NCBI GenBank assembly: GCA_905194315.1
Contig: CAJJRX010000040.1
Span: 1 to 15,757 of the forward strand
Reading direction: 5' to 3'
Source of the DNA: an uncultured Sutterella sp.
GTDB lineage: Bacteria; Pseudomonadota; Gammaproteobacteria; Burkholderiales; Burkholderiaceae_F
Length of the DNA: 15,757 nt
Shown: piece by piece, positions 1 through 7,682 of the stretch
How the letters are laid out: every line of letters begins with the position of its first letter
Position numbering within the stretch: position 1 is the stretch's first letter
Notes under the pieces: generated by a model
Databases searched by the model: none
Told to the model about the DNA's origin: nothing
What the model saw: only the letters and a program-made list of their open reading frames with translations
Made by a program: the position numbers and the translations under genes

Positions 1-55
1 CGTTTAAGAAGGCAGTATCTTCTCAGCTGTTACCACAAACATGCATGAAGACTCA

Positions 56-97
56 GAAATTTCTAATCTTTCGTTGATGAGGAAATTTCTAATCTTT
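56..97. repeat. 16-bp direct repeat, two copies
   Basis: GAAATTTCTAATCTTT occurs at 56-71 and again at 82-97, a 26-bp period with a 10-bp spacer. Two copies this close in non-coding DNA could be paired regulator sites, or a duplication scar of a mobile element. Nothing nearby decides between these. Confidence 0.7.
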
Positions 98-214
98 TGC
101 GTAAAAGTAGCTTGTCGATTTCCCGAGCAATGCCTAGTGTTATCTGAGTTTTCACGTATTTTCCGGTTTTGAAACAGCGTCCGGATAGGACTAATCGGTC
201 ACAAAACTGTGTCA

Positions 215-285
215 AGGGGCATAATACCGTGCCCCTCTGGAGGTGTGGACAAAATTTGGACCAAAAATTTACTTTAACTTTGGTC
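215..285. repeat. Two adjacent inverted repeats
   Basis: AGGGGCA (215-221) pairs perfectly with TGCCCCT (230-236) around an 8-base loop. GACCAAA (259-265) pairs with TTTGGTC (279-285) around a 13-base loop. Between them runs GTGGACAAAATTTGGACC, which repeats GGAC. Neither hairpin is followed by a clean T-run, so they are not obvious terminators. They could be the remains of an insertion-sequence end or a structured transcript. Confidence 0.45.
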
Positions 286-869
286 TAGGTGCTTATGTAT
301 ATCCAAGCTGAAATTAACAAGGCGACAAAAGTCGTCTGGAAAGAAACGCTCTCCCTCAAGAAAATAATGTGATATTCCACGCCTTAAAAGTTCCACTAGC
401 TCCAGCTCAGTGCTCCTAAACGGGTTTATGTGAAAACCAAATTCTTCCTTCCCGACAGATTTAGTTTACGCGATTATTCAGTCCCTCCCCTGGTCCAGCA
501 GAACGTTGCGTTAACCATCTGAACGTGAGGTGGTGAGTGCAGCACGTGAAAAGCGTCCACCGAAATTAATAATTGCTTCAAACAACCTCCGGCAGAGCGA
601 AAGTGCTGGTGACGATATGGAAAAACCCTTTGCAGAGGCTAATGGTTGCGCAGGTGCACTTAGAAAGACAGAAAAAAACGGCGTGTTCAATGCTGTGAGC
701 ACAAAAAGTGCCAATCTAACCATGGCATAACCACTTGAAATATAAAGCGAATATTAAATTCAGATATCTTGACCGGAATGTGTGCGTTCGCGCTAGCACT
801 CTCCGAACAGGCAAAACTGATGTGTTGTCGTAAGGTGGCGATGGCGGAATCGGGGTACAACTGCGTGAC

Positions 870-1292
870 ATGGCGGCGTCGCGTCCGTGGATAACGATGT
901 TGTTGCTGGAAGTGATCACTGACTCAGCTTTTCTTTGTTTACAAAAGTCTTTAAAAATCAAATGGTTAAATGAGAAATTCGTTTTCCGGGTGAATTTGCA
1001 AAGAAGGTTGTTGTGGCGGGTGTGTATTGCGTGCAGGAGGACAGTTATCTGCGAAATATGCTCAAAAAGCAGTATGTGTGAGAGGTGTGCACGTCGCCCG
1101 TGCGTTAAGTGCACCGCAGAACACGGGTTACGGGTGACCTTGAACGTCAACAGAATTCGGCTTAGCGTGAAGCTGCAGAGCGTCTCCACCCTGCGGGAAG
1201 GACTTAAGCAACAGCGGCAAGAACGGCGCCGGCAAAGCTTCCTTCTTGCGGCGTGTCAGGTGACTGCTCGGGGCTCACGAGTTCAAAAGTGA
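870..1292 (+). CDS. Doubtful ORF with four evenly spaced CxxC pairs
   Basis: 140 codons from an ATG. Residues 52-81 hold four CxxC pairs (C52/C55, C61/C64, C70/C73, C78/C81) separated by 5, 5 and 4 residues, a spacing that would suit zinc knuckles or iron-sulfur ligands. The rest of the translation is basic and has no recognisable fold. There is no good Shine-Dalgarno sequence before the ATG, and the last ~89 bases run antisense through the 3' end of the nuclease gene. I do not recognise a family. The pattern could be chance in a TGT/TGC-rich stretch; I list it because eight cysteines in thirty residues is unusual. Confidence 0.15.
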   Translation: MAASRPWITMLLLEVITDSAFLCLQKSLKIKWLNEKFVFRVNLQRRLLWRVCIACRRTVICEICSKSSMCERCARRPCVKCTAEHGLRVTLNVNRIRLSVKLQSVSTLREGLKQQRQERRRQSFLLAACQVTARGSRVQK

Positions 1293-3078
1293 TGTCCGCC
1301 CGCTTACGCTCACCGAGGGCATTCACCCGTTCAATAGCGTGCTGCTCATTGCCCCAGGGCAGCAGGAGCCAGACCCCGTCAATCACAGCATGTTCCTCTA
1401 CGGGTTCAAGACTGAAGAGGTATTTAAAGAGAATTGACTGCGTCTCTTCCGACTTCACCTTGCTGTCACGCGAGTACTTGGCATCAGCAATCAGCCAGAT
1501 GGTTCTGCCGTCAGCACGCTCAACCTTGGCGACAAAGTCAGGGGTGTAGTAGGCATAGCGCTCAGAAAGGGGCTTCATTTCCCCCTGCTGTCGCCACGCG
1601 TAAAGGCTTGTACGCATGATGCTCAGGCCGTTGGCGCCGCTGTAGCGTGGTGTCCTGATGACCGGCTCATAGTAGAGGGTAACGCGGCTCTCAGCATCGT
1701 GTTTATCCGTCACGCTGAAGCGGAATGTATTCGGGAGTGTGGATTCTGCGCCTGTATACCCCGGACGCTCATAGGGGAAAAAGTCACAGCCCTGGTAAGT
1801 GAGGCCGCCAGCCTTTAACGCATCAAGAATCCGCACCAGACAGTAGTGTTCATAGAGCCGTGAGCGTTCCACACAGGTGAGAAGGATATTCTCACGGGTA
1901 AAGCTCAGCGCCCCCATGCTCATCCACTGCACGATACCGTCGTAGATCATGCGGTAGGCAGGGATCGAAAGAAAGAACTGTGTCGGCTGCGGCACTCTGG
2001 TGACAGGGCGTGCCTTGACCGGCAGGATCTGACTGTAGGCGAAAAAGAGTTTTCTCACCTTGCTCTGGTACTGACGGAGTCTGGCGGTGTAATCGTCAAC
2101 CATGCGGATCACCTCGCCGAGCATAGCCTCAGCACTGCAGATATAGCCGTTTTGCGCATCGAGAAGCGTCGGCATTCTCGCTTTCTGTGATTCAAGGGTG
2201 GTGATTTCTTTCTGCAGCCCCTCTTCGATGGTTTTCAGAAAACCGAGAACAACCTGATTTTCAATTACATCGAATGACTTTTTGCTTGTCTGCACAAGCA
2301 TGTGCTGCGGCACATAGGCTCTGTGCTGAATACGAATACCCTGCCCGTTCTCACTCAGAGCGAGCTCATCGGGGTGTTCAATGACGTAACGCAGCGCTGA
2401 TTCCGAGAACCCGGTCAGCCGGCCGACACCTTCAATTTTTTCGCCTGGCACCAGACTGAAGTGGGCGTTTGCTCTGAAGTACATCGCCTGCTGCTCATAG
2501 GTTTTGAGAATCCCTTCCAGCGTGTGCAGGCGGGAGCGCAAATCTGTTTCCCGGCTGCCGTCTGTGACACCACTGCCGCTCTGAGGTGACTCTTCTCCTT
2601 TGCTGCCCCATTCTTTCATCCCGCGCACGACAGTGTCGGCCATCAGGCGGACAAACCGGGCAACGGGGCCCTGGGGAATGGCAAGCAGTACAGGCTCGCT
2701 GAACAGTCTCACTGCCTCAGCCCCCGGGTGGAGCTCCCGGATTTCAACGGCAGCCGTGCCGATATAGTCTTTAAAAGGCTGCGGGGGTTCACCACCTGCG
2801 AAATCAAAGGGGGTGAGGATGAGCGTATCTTCCCTCACCTGAGGCTGGGTCGGCACGAAGGTGTCATTGACATAGAGCTGATAGGTGCAGTGCTCAGGGC
2901 GCACATTCCCCCTGACCTCATCGAAGGCCGTCATCGGCACCTCAAATGTCCAGGCAACGTCTGTACATACGGTCGCGCGAATGGCTTCAATCGAAAAGGT
3001 GTCAAGGGGGGCATCATAACCGCGCAGTGCGATTTCAACAGCGGGGAGTCCCTTGGCAGTGAGCTTGAGCTTTTGCAT
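1204..3078 (-). CDS. DUF2357/McrC-like PD-(D/E)XK nuclease
   Basis: A 624-residue protein that fits the DUF2357-containing McrC-like subunits, the nuclease partners of McrB-type AAA+ ATPases in type IV-like restriction. What is visible: an N-terminal beta-rich part (about 1-150), a helical segment with the DUF2357-type motif DVIENQVVLGFL near 270-281, a helix carrying E410, then a C-terminal nuclease core with TPD (D514) and, on the next strand, LIADAK (D532, K534). That gives the classic D-x17-D-x-K active site, so the enzyme should be catalytically competent and metal dependent. The ATG lies 3 bp after the stop of the ATPase gene with no good Shine-Dalgarno sequence, which suggests translational coupling. 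By family logic the ATPase recognises and translocates nucleic acid and this subunit cuts it. The target (modified DNA, other DNA or RNA) cannot be read from the sequence. No clear terminator follows. Confidence 0.87.
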   Translation of the reverse strand: MQKLKLTAKGLPAVEIALRGYDAPLDTFSIEAIRATVCTDVAWTFEVPMTAFDEVRGNVRPEHCTYQLYVNDTFVPTQPQVREDTLILTPFDFAGGEPPQPFKDYIGTAAVEIRELHPGAEAVRLFSEPVLLAIPQGPVARFVRLMADTVVRGMKEWGSKGEESPQSGSGVTDGSRETDLRSRLHTLEGILKTYEQQAMYFRANAHFSLVPGEKIEGVGRLTGFSESALRYVIEHPDELALSENGQGIRIQHRAYVPQHMLVQTSKKSFDVIENQVVLGFLKTIEEGLQKEITTLESQKARMPTLLDAQNGYICSAEAMLGEVIRMVDDYTARLRQYQSKVRKLFFAYSQILPVKARPVTRVPQPTQFFLSIPAYRMIYDGIVQWMSMGALSFTRENILLTCVERSRLYEHYCLVRILDALKAGGLTYQGCDFFPYERPGYTGAESTLPNTFRFSVTDKHDAESRVTLYYEPVIRTPRYSGANGLSIMRTSLYAWRQQGEMKPLSERYAYYTPDFVAKVERADGRTIWLIADAKYSRDSKVKSEETQSILFKYLFSLEPVEEHAVIDGVWLLLPWGNEQHAIERVNALGERKRADITFELVSPEQSPDTPQEGSFAGAVLAAVA

Positions 3079-3081
3079 CGA

Positions 3082-6000
3082 TCAGAAGAACCGGTACCAG
3101 TCCATGGAGGCATCCCCGCGGGCAAGAATACCCTCGAGCACCCTGGAGCTACGTGTCAGGCCGTTCGTGTCAAGCACCGTCTTGAGATCGGAGAGCCCGA
3201 GGCGGTAGGCGTCGCCATTGCCGTTGATACGCGGCAGGAGCCGCTGCATGACGGCAAAGTCCACCGCTGCGATATACCCGGGCTGATCCGTATCGGTGAA
3301 GATACGTGAGGCAGCGGAGACGTAGTTCTGGATGGCCAGGCGCGTGCGCATCGACACGGGCATACCGATCATGGTAAAGCGGTCGTAAATGCTCGAGAGG
3401 ATAGAGAGAACCTCGGTCTTATGTGTCTGAGAGGCACTCGGTCCGAAGTATTTCTGCATCTCCTCCCAGCTCACAGCAGGGAGAACCTCATCGTCGTTGA
3501 CGATGCCGATACCGGTAACCTCAAGATCCGGCAGTGTGACAATGCTTGCACGGTCAAGCAGACGCGGCGAGAGGTTTTCCGTGGTGAAGTCATTGTTGAT
3601 CGTGGCAACAAAGCGCAGTGTATCGGGGATCCGGTACTGTGCGTCACCGCCAAGCGACACGTAGGCATTGGTGCCGTTGCGTTTGTCGCAGATTCGCATG
3701 AAATCACCCCAGTAGTATTCCATCGGGGAGAGGTTTGCCTCATCGAGCATCATCACAAAGGGCACATTCGCGATGCCGAGACGGTGCTCGGTATCGAGCT
3801 CGGCAAACGCCTGGCGGCGCAGCGGATCAATACTCTCAAACGTTTTGGAGAGCGGGTTGTAGTAACCGACAAAATCGCGTTTCGAGGTCCAGCCGCGCTC
3901 AACGGAGACAGGCAGAAAACGGCTTCTTGCCATGGGACTGTCCCAGAGCGCCTGCTGCTCAGCGGTGAGCTGCTCACCGAAACTCGAGAGCCCCATCACG
4001 TGAGCAAGAATTTCACAGATGGACGTTTTCCCCACGCCCGGAGGACCAGAGAAAATCGTCAGGAAGTTCTGGGTGAGCAGGATGAAGAAATTCAGAACCG
4101 TGTTGTCATCGTAGGCACGATAGTTCTGAACTTTTTTCACCAGATATTTCGCGAGTTTGTGTCCGGAGAGTTCTGCGGGTTTCACCGCCGCGACGGCTCT
4201 GGCACGCATTTCATAATTTTCATTCTCGGCACTGTTTTCCCAGGCGGCCGCGGCAGAAAGCAGTTTGGAGGAGATGGCGCCGTCAAAGGCATAGCGGGCC
4301 GGACTGCTGAAGGCCTCAGAGAGATGAGTCTCGGCATCCCGCTGAGCTGCCTGGAGTGCATCCACCTGCGCCTTAAGAGCATCAACCTCAGCCTGCAGGG
4401 AGGCCTTGAGCTTTGCCTGGTCGCTGACGGAGCCGAGAATACCGATTTCTTTACGCAGCTTTGCGTTGGTGCTTGAGAGCGTGTCACTTTCTTTGATCAG
4501 CCCGGCATGTCTGTCCCGCAACTCCGCTTCAGCCTGTTCCATGGCAGAGGCGATTTCGCTCTCCAGCGTCGCCTTTTTTGCTTCAATGTCTTTGAGCTGG
4601 GCGTTGAGTGTACTGATTTTTTCTTCAACCGCTTTTACACTCGAGAGCTGAGAGACATACTGAGGCTTGGCAAGAATGATTTTGGCGAGCGCCTCCTGCA
4701 TCTTGCTGTTGCTGAGAAACTTCGACATATGGCTCATCAGCGTGTTGCCGAGCATATCAATGGTCTGCTGATTCACACGGAAATTGCCAAGCAGCGCCGA
4801 GATACGCGCAACGCGGCTTTCACGGAACGCGGGCGTTGAGCTGAAAAGCGTGTCCTCTCTGAGCTGAGCGTCGATCCAGTCAGTGATTTTCCCGGTATTT
4901 TCTGTCTGACCGGTGTTTTTAAAACGCTCCAGAAGCTGAATGTCGCTAAGCGTATCGATCAGAATCGGCTGTGATTTTTTTGCCAGCACAATCGGGAGCG
5001 TGCGGGTAAAGGGTTCTGTACCCGTGTTCTCGGGCCAGTACATCAGCTGCGCAAAAATCACCGTATCGGACGCATCGGGCAGCAGACCTCTGACCGTGCC
5101 GTCATTGCTGAGCTGCCCGAAGTTGATGTAGGGGCGGTTGGCACCGTCGCGTTTCAGAGAATACGGACCGTAGAGATAGTCTTTGTACCTGAGCACCACC
5201 GGAATGGAAGGCATCGGGAAGGGTTTGCTGCTGTTCTCAGCATTCTGCTCGAACCCGAGTTCCACATAGACGAATTTCTGAAAATCCGGTGTCTGTTCAA
5301 CCGGGGTGACAATGGGATAGCCCCCTGCCTCTTCGAGCGTGAACACCCTCCCCTTTGAATGGAGCTGCACGTAGTCGAGCTGGTAGACATAGTCTTTTCG
5401 CCATTCATTCGAGAGCAGGTCACGGTACTGAATCAGATCGTAGCTGATCCAGTCAATGATAAGAAACGCCCCGTCAGCAATCTGATTGGGCGAGCTGACC
5501 TTGAGGTTAACGGCCCCGAAGGACGGAAAGATGGATTTGAATTCTTCCGTGACAAAGGTCTCGAGATTGCTGTCCCAGTTGGCAACGCCGTAAAAATTAA
5601 TGAATTGACCGTAACGGCGGGCATAGCCAAGGGTGCGCGTATAGCCTTCCGGCGGCTTGGGAATGCCGGCCCGCTGCTCATCGAGCACAATGTATTCAAG
5701 CGGCTTGGCCTTTTTCTCTGGCGCGGCTTTGGCAGCGCTCTTCTGAGCCGGTTCGGAAGCTTTCTCAGCAGCCACCGGTGCTTCAGCGACCGGCTTTTGG
5801 GCTGCAGGGTCGGCATGGGCCGGCTCAGTGGGTTTTTCCACCACTGCGTGCTTGGCTTTCTTGGCAGTAACGGCCGTTTCGGGCTGTTCCGGGGTGGTTG
5901 TGGCCTGTTTCAGCGCTTCTGTGATTTTGGCGACAGAGGGTTTTACCGCCGGCGCTGCTTTTGTCTTTTTCTTCGCTGCCGGTTTGGCTTTCTCTTCTTC

Positions 6001-6573
6001 TTCCCCCTCGGGGGCGGGAAGGTTCAGGGGGCCGCGAAGCTGGCGGACAATCTTTCGCGTAGCGGTCTGCAGGTCAAAATAGTGGGCGGCTGTTTCAAGT
6101 GCGCTCTGCAGTGTCTTTTGAATCTGCTCGGGTTTGGCACCGTCTTTCCTTGCTGCATCAAGGATGTGTACCCAGATTCTGGCAAAACCGATCAGAACAC
6201 ACATCTGCGGCGAGCAGTGTGAGGAGACGAGCATTTCCACCAGACCTGAAATATCTGCTTCGCTTGGCGGATTGGAGCGGATTTCCCCTTCTGAGAGCGC
6301 AGGACCGATGTGCTTATCGGACTGCAGATGCACAAAGAGTGAAGAAAGAATCGTTACCGCTTCACTGCTCGCTGTCTCAAGCCCCTGAACAAGTTCCCGC
6401 TGGAACTGCGGTTTGGACCAAACATTCGGTTTCTGAAGCTCCCAGTCGTACAGCAGACCGAAAAAAGAATCGTCATTTTTAGCCCTTTCGATATTTTCAT
6501 AAGCAACGCGGCGCTGTGCTGTTGTCGTGGAAGTGATGAAATGTTTGAGTAGTTCAGCGGTGTTGATAGCCAT
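3082..6573 (-). CDS. McrB-like AAA+ ATPase with coiled coil and low-complexity linker
   Basis: A 1163-residue motor partner of the downstream nuclease. Numbered from the ATG: 1-185 is a helical N-terminal domain I do not recognise; 190-292 is a Lys/Ala/Pro/Glu-rich low-complexity linker; 293-545 is a mixed, aromatic-rich domain, also unrecognised, the likely sensor; 646-751 has the heptad character of a coiled coil; about 785-1163 is the AAA+ module. In that module Walker A is GPPGVGKT (843-850), Walker B ends in MLDEAN (D944, E945), sensor 1 is ATINND (N993), the arginine-finger region is SPRLLDRA (R1004, R1008) and a sensor-2-like MRTRLA lies near 1076. Classical E. coli McrB is much shorter and carries an MNTAD-type signature. 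The DExN-type Walker B and the NND-x-TTE-x-LSPRLLDRA segment resemble the ATPases that accompany DUF2357 nucleases. A TTG four codons upstream (6585) is an alternative start; neither start has a clear Shine-Dalgarno sequence. A role in phage or foreign-DNA defence is inferred. Confidence 0.85.
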   Translation of the reverse strand: MAINTAELLKHFITSTTTAQRRVAYENIERAKNDDSFFGLLYDWELQKPNVWSKPQFQRELVQGLETASSEAVTILSSLFVHLQSDKHIGPALSEGEIRSNPPSEADISGLVEMLVSSHCSPQMCVLIGFARIWVHILDAARKDGAKPEQIQKTLQSALETAAHYFDLQTATRKIVRQLRGPLNLPAPEGEEEEKAKPAAKKKTKAAPAVKPSVAKITEALKQATTTPEQPETAVTAKKAKHAVVEKPTEPAHADPAAQKPVAEAPVAAEKASEPAQKSAAKAAPEKKAKPLEYIVLDEQRAGIPKPPEGYTRTLGYARRYGQFINFYGVANWDSNLETFVTEEFKSIFPSFGAVNLKVSSPNQIADGAFLIIDWISYDLIQYRDLLSNEWRKDYVYQLDYVQLHSKGRVFTLEEAGGYPIVTPVEQTPDFQKFVYVELGFEQNAENSSKPFPMPSIPVVLRYKDYLYGPYSLKRDGANRPYINFGQLSNDGTVRGLLPDASDTVIFAQLMYWPENTGTEPFTRTLPIVLAKKSQPILIDTLSDIQLLERFKNTGQTENTGKITDWIDAQLREDTLFSSTPAFRESRVARISALLGNFRVNQQTIDMLGNTLMSHMSKFLSNSKMQEALAKIILAKPQYVSQLSSVKAVEEKISTLNAQLKDIEAKKATLESEIASAMEQAEAELRDRHAGLIKESDTLSSTNAKLRKEIGILGSVSDQAKLKASLQAEVDALKAQVDALQAAQRDAETHLSEAFSSPARYAFDGAISSKLLSAAAAWENSAENENYEMRARAVAAVKPAELSGHKLAKYLVKKVQNYRAYDDNTVLNFFILLTQNFLTIFSGPPGVGKTSICEILAHVMGLSSFGEQLTAEQQALWDSPMARSRFLPVSVERGWTSKRDFVGYYNPLSKTFESIDPLRRQAFAELDTEHRLGIANVPFVMMLDEANLSPMEYYWGDFMRICDKRNGTNAYVSLGGDAQYRIPDTLRFVATINNDFTTENLSPRLLDRASIVTLPDLEVTGIGIVNDDEVLPAVSWEEMQKYFGPSASQTHKTEVLSILSSIYDRFTMIGMPVSMRTRLAIQNYVSAASRIFTDTDQPGYIAAVDFAVMQRLLPRINGNGDAYRLGLSDLKTVLDTNGLTRSSRVLEGILARGDASMDWYRFF

Positions 6574-6608
6574 GATTGGAGTCAAAGAAAGATTGCAGAC
6601 GAAATTAC

Positions 6609-6614
6609 ATTATA
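6609..6614 (-). promoter_or_regulatory. Possible -10 box for the McrBC-like operon
   Basis: On the minus strand TATAAT lies about 36 bases before the ATG at 6573. No good -35 box is visible at 16-18 bp, so the promoter may be weak or activator dependent. Confidence 0.35.
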
Positions 6615-6709
6615 AATTCAACAACCGTGCTGATTCGGGTGGCCGGCAAAATTTCGTTTTTCATCCTGAGGTCAACGCCGGCTGAGCGTTCCAGCGTTTA
6701 GCGGAGCAC

Positions 6710-6736
6710 AAAAAAGAACCGCTATAGAGGCGGTTT
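6710..6736 (-). terminator. Rho-independent terminator after the SGNH hydrolase gene
   Basis: On the minus strand AACCGC (6735-6730) and GCGGTT (6722-6717) form a 6-bp stem followed by CTTTTTT. It lies about 60 bases after the hydrolase stop codon and would keep its transcription out of the McrBC-like operon. Confidence 0.75.
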
Positions 6737-6745
6737 AGAAGACTG

Positions 6746-6777
6746 TCCCGGTGTCAGCACTTTGACAGACACCGGGA
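6746..6777 (-). repeat. Strong 10-bp hairpin before the terminator
   Basis: TCCCGGTGTC (6746-6755) and GACACCGGGA (6768-6777) are perfect complements around a 12-base loop, just after the hydrolase stop and just before the terminator hairpin. It has no T-run of its own, so its likeliest role is protecting the mRNA 3' end or helping termination. Confidence 0.7.
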
Positions 6778-6795
6778 TGATCAGGAAGCGTAAGA

Positions 6796-7563
6796 TCAGT
6801 TGGCGAAGAATGCGCTGACTGTCTCCCAGGCAACCTGCTGAAGGAAGGCGGCATCCTCAGGCGTGAGAGTGAGCTCTCCAAGACCGTACCAGGGAATTCC
6901 GGCCGGTGTACGGTTGAGCAGTACCGCGTACAGTACACAGGCCTCCAGATAGGTGCCGGCGATGGACGGATGGCGGTTATCGGCAATGACGAGCTTCAGA
7001 TCGGGGCGCTTTTCAAGCGCTTTTGCAAATGCAAGTCCTACCGGCACCACCATGATGTCGTTTTCGTTGGCCACTGTGATGGTGGCATCAGCGAGCTGCT
7101 GCGTCATTTCCGGCTTTCCAGTAAATGCCCAGGTGAGCATCAGGAGCGGCGTTGCACCGTTTTCACGGATAGTCGCAGCATGCTTTTTCGCATACTCCCG
7201 GAATCGCTTCGAGAGTTCCGGGTGAATCGGTCCCTGCGAGTTGTCCTGCATCACGACCGCATCAAACACCGGACCGTTGTCAGTACGGAATTTCAGCCGG
7301 TTGGTGCCGTCGTTAAGTACGGTGTAGGAATTGATGGCACCCGGCCTCAGATATGAGCCCATATCATGCCAGTCAAGACCGCCGTAGGCAATCGTCACCA
7401 TACTGACAGAGGGGCGGGTGAGCTCACTCGCGGCAATCATGCCCTGGAGCCACTGCACGATGCCGTTGTTGTAATACATAAAGCTGTTACCGGCGAGCAG
7501 AACAGAACTCAATTCTCCGGGCAGTTTACGGATTTTGGGTTTAACAGAATAGTTATCAGACAT
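6796..7563 (-). CDS. SGNH/GDSL-type hydrolase
   Basis: A 255-residue predicted hydrolase of the SGNH fold, which typically holds esterases, deacetylases and lipases. Block I is LLAGNSF with the candidate nucleophile S27 (GNSF in place of the usual GDSL); G61/G62 in YGGLDW can supply the block II glycine; N108 in MQDNSQ matches block III; and D195/H198 in DNRHPS match block V. No signal peptide is seen, so it is probably cytoplasmic. The ATG is preceded by GAGGAG at a spacing of about 8, a good Shine-Dalgarno sequence. It sits alone between its own promoter and terminator, with the recombinase gene upstream on the same strand. The substrate is unknown. It could act on a polysaccharide or small-molecule ester and may be cargo of the neighbouring recombinase, but that is inference. 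Confidence 0.8.
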   Translation of the reverse strand: MSDNYSVKPKIRKLPGELSSVLLAGNSFMYYNNGIVQWLQGMIAASELTRPSVSMVTIAYGGLDWHDMGSYLRPGAINSYTVLNDGTNRLKFRTDNGPVFDAVVMQDNSQGPIHPELSKRFREYAKKHAATIRENGATPLLMLTWAFTGKPEMTQQLADATITVANENDIMVVPVGLAFAKALEKRPDLKLVIADNRHPSIAGTYLEACVLYAVLLNRTPAGIPWYGLGELTLTPEDAAFLQQVAWETVSAFFAN

Positions 7564-7591
7564 AAATAGAACTCCTCAACGGGATTCTCTC

Positions 7592-7620
7592 ATTATTTAA
7601 TGTCTGAGCGAAATCATCAA
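7592..7620 (-). promoter_or_regulatory. Predicted promoter of the SGNH hydrolase gene
   Basis: On the minus strand TTGATG (7620-7615), a 17-bp spacer and AATAAT (7597-7592), each one to two bases off consensus, lie about 30 bases before the hydrolase ATG. Confidence 0.5.
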
Positions 7621-7682
7621 GAATCAGCAAGGATACCGGGGGAAAATATGCATCTGCAGTATCCGTATTTATACCTCTTTAA

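Larger units (their letters stand above)
1..1203. other. Gene-poor left flank, no recognised gene
   Basis: About 1.2 kb with no ORF that resembles a known family. It looks clearly more AT-rich than the rest of the window, especially in the first 480 bases, and contains a 16-bp direct repeat (56-71 and 82-97), a 7-bp perfect hairpin (215-236) and a 7-bp inverted repeat (259-285). Short ORFs exist on both strands (for example 511-723 minus, 530-730 plus, 716-1189 minus), but their translations have no domain character, no convincing ribosome binding sites, and they overlap one another. The stretch may be decayed mobile DNA, an untranslated RNA locus, or simply the spacer beyond the restriction module. 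Only the cysteine-rich ORF at 870-1292 is listed separately. Confidence 0.6.

Noticed and set aside
511..730. Overlapping 70- and 66-codon frames on opposite strands
   Set aside because: Both cover the same bases, neither has a good ribosome binding site or known family; one has a hydrophobic N-terminus, but that alone is weak.
716..1189. 157-codon minus-strand frame just after the nuclease gene
   Set aside because: GTG start, no ribosome binding site and no domain character; it overlaps other equally poor frames, and the nuclease ends normally with TAA.
3421..4476. 351-codon plus-strand frame
   Set aside because: Lies wholly antisense inside the AAA+ ATPase gene; a shadow of its codon pattern.
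5359..6222. 287-codon plus-strand frame with Phe/Gly/Arg-rich repeats
   Set aside because: Antisense to the Lys/Ala-rich linker of the ATPase; the low complexity mirrors that linker.
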